DNA of 64,000 nt from Cladorhizidae sp. MBARI D1340-BT2. Its lineage: Eukaryota > Porifera > Demospongiae > Poecilosclerida > Cladorhizidae. Positions within the stretch are counted from its first letter, which is position 1. The number at the start of each line of letters is the position of its first letter. The notes under the pieces were generated by a model that was given only the letters and a program-made list of their open reading frames with translations, was not told the DNA's origin and made no database searches. The stretch covers positions 154,501-218,500 of the forward strand of contig JAQNBH010000021.1 of NCBI GenBank assembly GCA_028752905.1. Reading direction: 5' to 3'. The translations under genes and the position numbers were made by a program. Shown here in pieces: positions 50,864-63,411 of this stretch.

Positions 50864-51771
50864 TCAAATCACCATAACTTGCTAATACTTAGAGTACTCA
50901 AAATTTTGGCACATACAAAAGACAGATAATTAGAAGGGCTATCCGGTGATATACAAATTATCTTTTTGGGGTAAAGTGTAAAAATGTTATGAGCTTTACG
51001 GCAAAATAACAAGATTTTTGGGGGGAAAAAGAGAAACATATAGACCAAATTAGGGCAAATATCAAGATAGAGAACACATAATGAAACCTATCATTCGAAT
51101 CATATCAAGTCCATTACAGTGAAGTGTGCAGAATATTATGGATGTTTGATATCAACAGAGAGCACAGGGAGAGACCTATCTTAATAGCTATATATCAAGT
51201 TTATACAGTGAAGTGTGGAGAATCTATGAAGCTAACCTGTTTAGCATCAAGATAGAGAACACATAGAGAAACCTATCTTGTGATTCTATGTATGCAGAAT
51301 ATACGGATGTTTGGTATCAAGAGAGAGAACAGAGAGAGGCCTACCTTTAGAGCTATATATCAACTCTATTCAGTGAAGTGTGGAGAATCTATGAAGCTAA
51401 CATGTTTAGCTCAAGATAGAGAACACTGAGAGATACCTATCTTGCAAGTCCATTACAGTGAAGTGTGCAGAATATATGGATGTTTGGTATCAAGAGAGAG
51501 CACTTAGAGAGTCCTATCTTAATAGCTATACATCAAGTCTATTCAGTGAAGTGTGGATAATCTACGAAGCTAACATGTTTAGCATCAAGTAAGAGTACAA
51601 TTCATAACTGCCCTAATTAACAAGACCAAAGTCCCAGATTTTGTCAACTGATAGAGAAGGCCCTTATCTGCAACATGTCAACAGATTATCAATAAATGTA
51701 GTGGTTTTTCACTGGCAGGCCACCGCTTTGGCAACTGGAAAACGCCAGGAAAGATCGCAAACCTCACCACT
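50864..51771 (+). repeat. Monomer 59, D/common hybrid (D')
   Basis: 908 bp. D leader including GTGTAAAAATG, then common CACAGGGAGAG, TCAACTCTATTC and GGTATCAAGAG. The switch lies between the leader and U1. Confidence 0.92.
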
Positions 51772-52679
51772 TCAAATCACCATAACTTGCTAATACTTAG
51801 AGTACTCAAAATTTTGGCACATACAAAAGACAGATAATTAGAAGGGCTATCCAGTGATATACATATTATCCTTTTTGGGTAAAGTGTAGAAATGTTATGA
51901 GCTTTACGGCAAAATAACAAGATTTTTGGGGGGAAAAAGAGAAACATATAGACCAAATTAGGGCAAATATCAAGATAGAGAACACATAATGAAAGCTATC
52001 ATTCGAATCATATCAAGTCCATTACAGTGAAGTGTGCAGAATATTATGGATGTTTGATATCAACAGAGAGCACAGGGAGAGACCTATCTTAATAGCTATA
52101 TATCAAGTTTATACAGTGAAGTGTGGAGAATCTATGAAGCTAACCTGTTTAGCATCAAGATAGAGAACACATAGAGAAACCTATCTTGTGATTCTATGTA
52201 TGCAGAATATACGGATGTTTGGTATCAAGAGAGAGAACAGAGAGAGGCCTACCTTTAGAGCTATATATCAACTCTATTCAGTGAAGTGTGGAGAATCTAT
52301 GAAGCTAACATGTTTAGCTCAAGATAGAGAACACTGAGAGATACCTATCTTGCAAGTCCATTACAGTGAAGTGTGCAGAATATATGGATGTTTGGTATCA
52401 AGAGAGAGCACTTAGAGAGTCCTATCTTAATAGCTATACATCAAGTCTATTCAGTGAAGTGTGGATAATCTACGAAGCTAACATGTTTAGCATCAAGTAA
52501 GAGTACAATTCATAACTGCCCTAATTAACAAGACCAAAGTCCCAGATTTTGTCAACTGATAGAGAAGGCCCTTATCTGCAACATGTCAACAGATTATCAA
52601 TAAATGTAGTGGTTTTTCACTGGCAGGCCACCGCTTTGGCAACTGGAAAACGCCAGGAAAGATCGCAAACCTCACCACT
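51772..52679 (+). repeat. Monomer 60, long form L
   Basis: 908 bp, tract T5G6A5, private ATGAAAGCTATC at the start of U1. Confidence 0.93.
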
Positions 52680-53588
52680 TCAAATCACCATAACTTGCTA
52701 ATACTTAGAGTATTCAAAATTTTGGCACGTACAAAAGACAGATAATTAGAAGGGCTATCCTGGTGATATAAAAATTATCTTTTTTGGGTAAAGTGTAGAA
52801 AAGTTATGAGCTTTACGGCAAAAAAGCAAGATTTTTGGGGGAAAAATGAGAAACATACAGACCAAATTAGGGCAAATATCAAGATAGAGAACACATAATG
52901 AAACCTATCATTCGAATCATATCAAGTCCATTACAGTGAAGTGTGCAGAATATTATGGATGTTTGATATCAACAGAGAGCACAGGGAGAGACCTATCTTA
53001 ATAGCTATATATCAAGTTTATACAGTGAAGTGTGGAGAATCTATGAAGCTAACCTGTTTAGCATCAAGATAGAGAACACATAGAGAAACTTATCTTGTGA
53101 TTCTATGTATGCAGAATATACGGATGTTTGGTATCAAGAGAGAGAACAGAGAGAGACCTACCTTTAGAGCTATATATCAAGTATATTCAGTGAAGTGTGG
53201 AGAATCTATGAAGCTAACATGTTTAGCTCAAGATAGAGAACACTGAGAGATACCTATCTTGCAAGTCCATTACAGTGAAGTGTGCAGAATATATGGATGT
53301 TTGGTATCAAGAGAGAGCACTTAGAGAGTCCTATCTTAATAGCTATACATCAAGTCTATTCAGTGAAGTGTGGATAATCTACGAAGCTAACATGTTTAGC
53401 ATCAAGTAAGAGTACAATTCATAACTGCCCTAATTAACAAGACCAAAGTCCCAGATTTTGTCAACTGATAGAGAAGGCCCTTATCTGCAACATGTCAACA
53501 GATTATCAATAAATGTAGTGGTTTTTCACTGGCAGGCCACCGCTTTGGCAACTGGAAAACGCCAGGAAAGATCGCAAACCTTACCACT
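52680..53588 (+). repeat. Monomer 61, long form C
   Basis: 909 bp full C haplotype. Confidence 0.93.
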
Positions 53589-54496
53589 TCAAATCACCAT
53601 AACTTGCTAATACTTAGAGTACTCAAAATTTTGGCACATACAAAAGACAGATAATTAGAAGGGCTATCCGGTGATATACAAATTATCTTTTTGGGGTAAA
53701 GTGTAAAAATGTTATGAGCTTTACGGCAAAATAACAAGATTTTTGGGGGGAAAAAGAGAAACATATAGACCAAATTAGGGCAAATATCAAGATAGAGAAC
53801 ACATAATGAAACCTATCATTCGAATCATATCAAGTCCATTACAGTGAAGTGTGCAGAATATTATGGATGTTTGATATCAACAGAGAGCACAGGGAGAGAC
53901 CTATCTTAATAGCTATATATCAAGTTTATACAGTGAAGTGTGGAGAATCTATGAAGCTAACCTGTTTAGCATCAAGATAGAGAACACATAGAGAAACCTA
54001 TCTTGTGATTCTATGTATGCAGAATATACGGATGTTTGGTATCAAGAGAGAGAACAGAGAGAGGCCTACCTTTAGAGCTATATATCAACTCTATTCAGTG
54101 AAGTGTGGAGAATCTATGAAGCTAACATGTTTAGCTCAAGATAGAGAACACTGAGAGATACCTATCTTGCAAGTCCATTACAGTGAAGTGTGCAGAATAT
54201 ATGGATGTTTGGTATCAAGAGAGAGCACTTAGAGAGTCCTATCTTAATAGCTATACATCAAGTCTATTCAGTGAAGTGTGGATAATCTACGAAGCTAACA
54301 TGTTTAGCATCAAGTAAGAGTACAATTCATAACTGCCCTAATTAACAAGACCAAAGTCCCAGATTTTGTCAACTGATAGAGAAGGCCCTTATCTGCAACA
54401 TGTCAACAGATTATCAATAAATGTAGTGGTTTTTCACTGGCAGGCCACCGCTTTGGCAACTGGAAAACGCCAGGAAAGATCGCAAACCTCACCACT
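53589..54496 (+). repeat. Monomer 62, D/common hybrid (D')
   Basis: 908 bp; same hybrid as monomer 59, 2725 bp downstream, so the hybrid was copied along with its trimer. Confidence 0.92.
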
Positions 54497-55404
54497 TCAA
54501 ATCACCATAACTTGCTAATACTTAGAGTACTCAAAATTTTGGCACATACAAAAGACAGATAATTAGAAGGGCTATCCAGTGATATACATATTATCCTTTT
54601 TGGGTAAAGTGTAGAAATGTTATGAGCTTTACGGCAAAATAACAAGATTTTTGGGGGGAAAAAGAGAAACATATAGACCAAATTAGGGCAAATATCAAGA
54701 TAGAGAACACATAATGAAACCTATCATTCGAATCATATCAAGTCCATTACAGTGAAGTGTGCAGAATATTATGGATGTTTGATATCAACAGAGAGCACAG
54801 GGAGAGACCTATCTTAATAGCTATATATCAAGTTTATACAGTGAAGTGTGGAGAATCTATGAAGCTAACCTGTTTAGCATCAAGATAGAGAACACATAGA
54901 GAAACCTATCTTGTGATTCTATGTATGCAGAATATACGGATGTTTGGTATCAAGAGAGAGAACAGAGAGAGGCCTACCTTTAGAGCTATATATCAACTCT
55001 ATTCAGTGAAGTGTGGAGAATCTATGAAGCTAACATGTTTAGCTCAAGATAGAGAACACTGAGAGATACCTATCTTGCAAGTCCATTACAGTGAAGTGTG
55101 CAGAATATATGGATGTTTGGTATCAAGAGAGAGCACTTAGAGAGTCCTATCTTAATAGCTATACATCAAGTCTATTCAGTGAAGTGTGGATAATCTACGA
55201 AGCTAACATGTTTAGCATCAAGTAAGAGTACAATTCATAACTGCCCTAATTAACAAGACCAAAGTCCCAGATTTTGTCAACTGATAGAGAAGGCCCTTAT
55301 CTGCAACATGTCAACAGATTATCAATAAATGTAGTGGTTTTTCACTGGCAGGCCACCGCTTTGGCAACTGGAAAACGCCAGGAAAGATCGCAAACCTCAC
55401 CACT
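54497..55404 (+). repeat. Monomer 63, long form L
   Basis: 908 bp, tract T5G6A5 like monomer 60. Confidence 0.93.
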
Positions 55405-56312
55405 TCAAATCACCATAACTTGCTAATACTTAGAGTATTCAAAATTTTGGCACGTACAAAAGACAGATAATTAGAAGGGCTATCCTGATGATATAAAAAT
55501 TATCTTTTTTGGGTAAAGTGTCGAAAAGTTATGAGCTTTACGGCAAAAAAGCAAGATTTTTGGGGGAAAAATGAGAACATACAGACCAAATTAGGGCAAA
55601 TATCAAGATAGAGAACACATAATGAAACCTATCATTCGAATCATATCAAGTCCATTACAGTGAAGTGTGCAGAATATTATGGATGTTTGATATCAACAGA
55701 GAGCACAGGGAGAGACCTATCTTAATAGCTATATATCAAGTTTATACAGTGAAGTGTGGAGAATCTATGAAGCTAACCTGTTTAGCATCAAGATAGAGAA
55801 CACATAGAGAAACTTATCTTGTGATTCTATGTATGCAGAATATACGGATGTTTGGTATCAAGAGAGAGAACAGAGAGAGACCTACCTTTAGAGCTATATA
55901 TCAAGTATATTCAGTGAAGTGTGGAGAATCTATGAAGCTAACATGTTTAGCTCAAGATAGAGAACACTGAGAGATACCTATCTTGCAAGTCCATTACAGT
56001 GAAGTGTGCAGAATATATGGATGTTTGGTATCAAGAGAGAGCACTTAGAGAGTCCTATCTTAATAGCTATACATCAAGTCTATTCAGTGAAGTGTGGATA
56101 ATCTACGAAGCTAACATGTTTAGCATCAAGTAAGAGTACAATTCATAACTGCCCTAATTAACAAGACCAAAGTCCCAGATTTTGTCAACTGATAGAGAAG
56201 GCCCTTATCTGCAACATGTCAACAGATTATCAATAAATGTAGTGGTTTTTCACTGGCAGGCCACCGCTTTGGCAACTGGAAAACGCCAGGAAAGATCGCA
56301 AACCTTACCACT
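55405..56312 (+). repeat. Monomer 64, long form C with private changes
   Basis: 908 bp. CCTGATGATAT, GTGTCGAAAAG and a one-base loss in GAGAACATAC are all private; otherwise C haplotype. Confidence 0.93.
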
Positions 56313-57220
56313 TCAAATCACCATAACTTGCTAATACTTAGAGTACTCAAAATTTTGGCACATACAAAAGACAGATAATTAGAAGGGCTATCCGGTGATA
56401 TACAAATTATCTTTTTGGGGTAAAGTGTAAAAATGTTATGAGCTTTACGGCAAAATAACAAGATTTTTGGGGGGAAAAAGAGAAACATATAGACCAAATT
56501 AGGGCAAATATCAAGATAGAGAACACATAATGAAACCTATCATTCGAATCATATCAAGTCCATTACAGTGAAGTGTGCAGAATATTATGGATGTTTGATA
56601 TCAACAGAGAGCACAGGAAGAGACCTATCTTAATAGCTATATATCAAGTTTATACAGTGAAGTGTGGAGAATCTATGAAGCTAACCTGTTTAGCATCAAG
56701 ATAGAGAACACATAGAGAAACCTATCTTGTGATTCTATGTATGCAGAATATACGGATGTTTGGTATCAAGAGAGAGAACAGAGAGAGGCCTACCTTTAAA
56801 GCTATATATCAAGTCTATTCAGTGAAGTGTGGAGAATCTATGAAGCTAACATGTTTAGCTCAAGATAGAGAACACTGAGAGATACCTATCTTGCAAGTCC
56901 ATTACAGTGAAGTGTGCAGAATATATGGATGTTTGGTGTCAAGAGAGAGCACTTAGAGAGTCCTATCTTAATAGCTATACATCAAGTCTATTCAGTGAAG
57001 TGTGGATAATCTACGAAGCTAACATGTTTAGCATCAAGTAAGAGTACAATTCATAACTGCCCTAATTAACAAGACCAAAGTCCCAGATTTTGTCAACTGA
57101 TAGAGAAGGCCCTTATCTGCAACATGTCAACAGATTATCAATAAATGTAGTGGTTTTTCACTGGCAGGCCACCGCTTTGGCAACTGGAAAACGCCAGGAA
57201 AGATCGCAAACCTTAACACT
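56313..57220 (+). repeat. Monomer 65, long form D
   Basis: 908 bp full D haplotype; private CCTTTAAAGC in U2. Confidence 0.93.
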
Positions 57221-58126
57221 TCAAATTACCATAACTTGCTAATACTTAGAGTACTCAAAATTTTGGCACGTACAAAAGACAGAAAATTAGAAGGGCTATC
57301 CGGTGATATAAAAATTATCTTTTTGGAGTAAAGTGTAGAAAAGTTATGAGCTTTACGGCAAAATAACAAGATTTTTGGGGGAAAAATGAGAAACATATAG
57401 ACCAAATTAGGGCAAATATCAAGATAGAGAACACATAATGAAACCTATCATTCGAATCATATCAAGTCCATTACAGTGAAGTGTGCAGAATATTATGGAT
57501 GTTTGATATCAACAGAGAGCACAGGGAGAGACCTATCTTAATAGCTATATATCAAGTTATACAGTGAAGTGTGGAGAATCTATGAAGCTAACCTGTTTAG
57601 CATCAAGATAGAGAACACATAGAGAAACCTATCTTGTGATTCTATGTATGCAGAATATACGGATGTTTGGTATCAAGAGAGAGAACAGAGAGAGGCCTAC
57701 CTTTAGAGCTATATATCAAGTCTATTCAGTGAAGTGTGGAGAATCTATGAAGCTAACATGTTTAGCTCAAGATAGAGAACACTGAGAGATACCTATCTTG
57801 CAAGTCCATTACAGTGAAGTGTGCAGAATATATGGATGTTTGGTATCAAGAGAGAGCACTTAGAGAGTCCTATCTTAATAGCTATACATCAAGTCTATTC
57901 AGTGAAGTGTGGATAATCTACGAAGCTAACATGTTTAGCATCAAGTAAGAGTACAATTCATAACTGCCCTAATTAACAAGACCAAAGTCCCAGTGTTTGT
58001 CAACTGATAGAGAAGGCCCTTATCTGCAACATGTCAACAGATTATCAATAAATGTAGTGGTTTTCACTGGCAGGCCACCGCTTTGGCAACTGGAAAACGC
58101 CAGGAAAGATCGCAAACCTTACCACT
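57221..58126 (+). repeat. Monomer 66, long form E
   Basis: 906 bp with both E one-base losses and CAGTGTTTGTC, but CAATTCATAAC rather than the CAATTGATAAC of monomers 39 and 42. Confidence 0.93.
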
Positions 58127-59034
58127 TCAAATTACCATAACTTGCTAATACTTAGAGTACTCAAAATTTTGGCACCTATAAAAGACAGATAATTAGAGGG
58201 GCTATCCGTTAATATAAAAATTATCTTTTTTGGGTAAAGTGTAGAAAAGTTATGAGCTTTACGGCAAAATAATAAGATTTTTGGGGCAAAAATGAGAAAC
58301 ATATAGACCAAATTAGGGCAAATATCAAGATAGAGAACACATAATGAAACCTATCATTCGAATCATATCAAGTCCATTACAGTGAAGTGTGCAGAATATT
58401 ATGGATGTTTGATATCAACAGAGAGCACAGGGAGAGACCTATCTTAATAGCTATATATCAAGTTTATACAGTGAAGTGTGGAGAATCTATGAAGCTAACC
58501 TGTTTAGCATCAAGATAGAGAACACATAGAGAAACCTATCTTGTGATTCTATGTATGCAGAATATACGGATGTTTGGTATCAAGAGAGAGAACAGAGAGA
58601 GGCCTACCTTTAGAGCTATATATCAACTCTATTCAGTGAAGTGTGGAGAATCTATGAAGCTAACATGTTTAGCTCAAGATAGAGAACACTGAGAGATACC
58701 TATCTTGCAAGTCCATTACAGTGAAGTGTGCAGAATATATGGATGTTTGGTATCAAGAGAGAGCACTTAGAGAGTCCTATCTTAATAGCTATACATCAAG
58801 TCTATTCAGTGAAGTGTGGATAATCTACGAAGCTAACATGTTTAGCATCAAGTAAGAGTACAATTCATAACTGCCCTAATTAACAAGACCAAAGTCCCAG
58901 ATTTTGTCAACTGATAGAGAAGGCCCTTATCTGCAAAATGTCAACAGATTATTAATAAATGTAGTGGTTTTTCACTGGCAGGCCACTGCTTTGGCAACTG
59001 GAAAACGCCAGGAAAGATCGCAAACCTCACCACT
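58127..59034 (+). repeat. Monomer 67, divergent form G
   Basis: 908 bp. Unique leader: CACCTATAAAAG, TTAGAGGGGC, CCGTTAATAT, AATAATAAG and T5G4CA5. The tail carries the GCAAAATGTC and GCCACTGC haplotype of monomers 52 and 68. Confidence 0.92.
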
Positions 59035-59942
59035 TCAAATCACCATAACTTGCTAATACTTAGAGTACTCAAAATTTTGGCACGTACAAAAGACAGATAA
59101 TTAGAAGGGCTATCCGGTGATATAATAATTATCTTTTTGGGGTAAAGTGTAGAAAAGTTATGAGCTTTACGGCAAAAAAGCAAGATTTTTGGGGGGGAAA
59201 TGAGAAACATATAGACCAAATTAGGGCAAATATCAAGATAGAGAACACATAATGAAACCTATCATTCGAATCATATCAAGTCCATTACAGTGAAGTATGC
59301 AGAATATTATGGATGTTTGATATCAACAGAGAGCACAGGGAGAGACCTATCTTAATAGCTATATATCAAGTTTATACAGTGAAGTGTGGAGAATCTATGA
59401 AGCTAACCTGTTTAGCATCAAGATAGAGAACACATGGAGAAACTTATCTTGTGATTCTATGTATGCAGAATATACGGATGTTTGGTATCAAGAGAGAGAA
59501 CAGAGAGAGGCCTACCTTTAGAGCTATATATCAACTCTATTCAGTGAAGTGTGGAGAATCTATGAAGCTAACATGTTTAGCTCAAGATAGAGAACACTGA
59601 GAGATACCTATCTTGCAAGTCCATTACAGTGAAGTGTGCAGAATATATGGATGTTTGGTATCAAGAGAGAGCACTTAGAGAGTCCTATCTTAATAGCTAT
59701 ACATCAAGTCTATTCAGTGAAGTGTGGATAATCTACGAAGCTAACATGTTTAGCATCAAGTAAGAGTACAATTCATAACTGCCCTAATTAACAAGACCAA
59801 AGTCCCAGATTTTGTCAACTGATAGAGAAGGCCCTTATCTGCAAAATGTCAACAGATTATTAATAAATGTAGTGGTTTTTCACTGGCAGGCCACTGCTTT
59901 GGCAACTGGAAAACGCCAGGAAAGATCGCAAACCTCACCACT
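59035..59942 (+). repeat. Monomer 68, long form F
   Basis: 908 bp. F leader, GAAGTATGCAG as in monomers 13-16, ACATGGAGAAACTTATC shared with monomer 70, and the GCAAAATGTC/GCCACTGC tail. Confidence 0.92.
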
Positions 59943-60850
59943 TCAAATCACCATAACTTGCTAATACTTAGAGTACTCAAAATTTTGGTACGTACAAAAG
60001 ACAGATAATTAGAAGGGCTATCCGGTGATATAATAATTATCTTTTTGGGGTAAAGTGTAGAAAAGTTATGAGCTTTACGGCAAAAAAGCAAGATTTTTGG
60101 GGGGGAAATGAGAAACATATAGACCAAATTAGGGCAAATATCAAGATAGAGAACACATAATGAAACCTATCATTCGAATCATATCAAGTCCATTACAGTG
60201 AAGTATGCAGAATATTATGGATGTTTGATATCAACAGAGAGCACAGGGAGAGACCTATCTTAATAGCTATATATCAAGTTTATACAGTGAAGTGTGGAGA
60301 ATCTATGAAGCTAACCTGTTTAGCATCAAGATAGAGAACACATAGAGAAACCTATCTTGTGATTCTATGTATGCAGAATATACGGATGTTTGGTATCAAG
60401 AGAGAGAACAGAGTGAGGCCTACCTTTAGAGCTATATATCAACTCTATTCAGTGAAGTGTGGAGAATCTATGAAGCTAACATGTTTAGCTCAAGATAGAG
60501 AACACTGAGAGATACCTATCTTGCAAGTCCATTACAGTGAAGTGTGCAGAATATATGGATGTTTGGTATCAAGAGAGAGCACTTAGAGAGTCCTATCTTC
60601 ATAGCTATACATCAAGTCTATTCAGTGAAGTGTGGATAATCTACGAAGCTAACATGTTTAGCATCAAGTAAGAGTACAATTCATAACTGGTCTAATTAAC
60701 AAGACCAAAGTCCCAGATTTTGTCAACTGATAGACAAGGCCCTTATCTGCAACATGTCAACAGATTATCAATAAATGTAGTGGTTTTTCACTGGCAGGCC
60801 ACCGCTTTGGCAACTGGAAAACGCCAGGAAAGATCGCAAACCTCACCACT
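59943..60850 (+). repeat. Monomer 69, long form F2
   Basis: 908 bp. GGTACGTAC, GAAGTATGCAG, and the GAGTGAGGCC, CTTCATAGC, GGTCTAATT, GATAGACAAGG haplotype of monomer 53. Confidence 0.92.
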
Positions 60851-61759
60851 TCAAATCACCATAACTTGCTAATACTTAGAGTACTCAAAATTTTGGCACG
60901 TACAAAAGACAGATAATTAGAAGGGCTATCCTGGTGATATAAAAATTATCTTTTTGGGGTAAAGTGTAGAAAAGTTATGAGCTTTACGGCAAAAAAGCAA
61001 GATTTTTGGGGGAAAAATGAGAAACATACAGACCAAATTAGGGCAAATATCAAGATAGAGAACACATAATGAAACCTATCATTCGAATCATATCAAGTCC
61101 ATTACAGTGAAGTGTGCAGAATATTATGGATGTTTGATATCAACAGAGAGCACAGGGAGAGACCTATCTTAATAGCTATATATCAAGTTTATACAGTGAA
61201 GTGTGGAGAATCTATGAAGCTAACCTGTTTAGCATCAAGATAGAGAACACATGGAGAAACTTATCTTGTGATTCTATGTATGCAGAATATACGGATGTTT
61301 GGTATCAAGAGAGAGAACAGAGAGAGGCCTACCTTTAGAGCTATATATCAACTCTATTCAGTGAAGTGTGGAGAATCTATGAAGCTAACATGTTTAGCTC
61401 AAGATAGAGAACACTGAGAGATACCTATCTTGCAAGTCCATTACAGTGAAGTGTGCAGAATATATGGATGTTTGGTATCAAGAGAGAGCACTTAGAGAGT
61501 CCTATCTTAATAGCTATACATCAAGTCTATTCAGTGAAGTGTGGATAATCTACGAAGCTAACATGTTTAGCATCAAGTAAGAGTACAATTCATAACTGCC
61601 CTAATTAACAAGACCAAAGTCCCAGATTTTGTCAACTGATAGAGAAGGCCCTTATCTGCAACATGTCAACAGATTATCAATAAATGTAGTGGTTTTTCAC
61701 TGGCAGGCCACCGCTTTGGCAACTGGAAAACGCCAGGAAAGATCGCAAACCTTACCACT
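60851..61759 (+). repeat. Monomer 70, C/F hybrid (C')
   Basis: 909 bp. C leader marks CCTGGTG and CATACAGACC with GAGTACTC and TTTTTGGGGTAAAG; then ACATGGAGAAACTTATC as in monomer 68. Confidence 0.92.
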
Positions 61760-62667
61760 TCAAATCACCATAACTTGCTAATACTTAGAGTACTCAAAAT
61801 TTTGGCACGTACAAAAGACAGATAATTAGAAGGGCTATCCGGTGATATAAAACTTATCTTTTTTGGGTAAAGTATAGAAAAGTTATGAGCTTTACGGCAA
61901 AAAAGCAAGATTTTTGGGGAAAAAATGAGAAACATATAGACCAAATTAGGGCAAATATCAAGATAGAGAACACATAATGAAACCTATCATTCGAATCATA
62001 TCAAGTCCATTACAGTGAAGTGTGCAGAATATTATGGATGTTTGATATCAACAGAGAGCACAGGGAGAGACCTATCTTAATAGCTATATATCAAGTTTAT
62101 ACAGTGAAGTGTGGAGAATCTATGAAGCTAACCTGTTTAGCATCAAGATAGAGAACACATAGAGAAACCTATCTTGTGATTCTATGTATGCAGAATATAC
62201 GGATGTTTGGTATCAAGAGAGAGAATAGAGAGAGGCCTACCTTTAGAGCTATATATCAACTCTATTCAGTGAAGTGTGGAGAATCTATGAAGCTAACATG
62301 TTTAGCTCAAGATAGAGAACACTGAGAGATACCTATCTTGCAAGTCCATTACAGTGAAGTGTGCAGAATATATGGATGTTTGGTATCAAGAGAGAGCACT
62401 TAGAGAGTCCTATCTTAATAGCTATACATCAAGTCTATTCAGTGAAGTGTGGATAATCTACGAAGCTAACATGTTTAGCATCAAGTAAGAGTACAATTCA
62501 TAACTGCCCTAATTAACAAGACCAAAGTCCCAGATTTTGTCAACTGATAGAGAAGGCCCTTATCTGCAACATGTCAACAGATTATCAATAAATGTAGTGG
62601 TTTTTCACTGGCAGACCACCGCTTTGGCAACTGGAAAACGCCAGGAAAGATCGCAAACCTCACCACT
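61760..62667 (+). repeat. Monomer 71, long form B
   Basis: 908 bp, tract T5G4A6. Private GAGAATAGAG in U2 and GGCAGACCACC in the tail. Confidence 0.93.
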
Positions 62668-63411
62668 TCAAATCACCATAACTTGCTAATACTTAGAGTA
62701 CTCAAAATTTTGGCACATACAAAAGACAGATAATTAGAAGGGCTATCCAGTGATATACATATTATCCTTTTTGGGTAAAGTGTAGAAATGTTATGAGCTT
62801 TACGGCAAAATAACAAGATTTTTGGGGGAAAAAAGAGAAACATATAGACCAAATTAGGGCAAATATCAAGATAGAGAACACATAATGAAACCTATCATTC
62901 GAATCATATCAAGTCCATTACAGTGAAGTGTGCAGAATATTATGGATGTTTGATATCAACAGAGAGCACAGGGAGAGACCTATCTTAATAGCTATATATC
63001 AAGTTTACACAGTGAAGTGTGGAGAATCTATGAAGCTAACCTGTTTAGCATCAAGATAGAGAACACTGAGAGATACCTATCTTGCAAGTCCATTACAGTG
63101 AAGTGTGCAGAATATATGGATGTTTGGTATCAAGAGAGAGCACTTAGAGAGTCCTATCTTAATAGCTATACATCAAGTCTATTCAGTGAAGTGTGGATAA
63201 TCTACGAAGCTAACATGTTTAGCATCAAGTAAGAGTACAATTCATAACTGCCCTAATTAACAAGACCAAAGTCCCAGATTTTGTCAACTGATAGAGAAGG
63301 CCCTTATCTGCAACATGTCAACAGATTATCAATAAATGTAGTGGTTTTTCACTGGCAGGCCACCGCTTTGGCAACTGGAAAACGCCAGGAAAGATCGCAA
63401 ACCTTACCACT
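62668..63411 (+). repeat. Monomer 72, short form S
   Basis: 744 bp; TTTACACAG and GCCCTAATT; last of the twelve short copies. Confidence 0.93.

Larger units (their letters stand above)
49047..57220 (+). repeat. Three L-C-D trimers (2725, 2725 and 2724 bp)
   Basis: Monomers 57-59, 60-62 and 63-65. The first two end in the same D/common hybrid, the third in a full D. The same L-C-D order also occurs at 7682-10406, 26511-29235, 30144-32868, 37405-40129 and 41038-43762. Confidence 0.85.
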
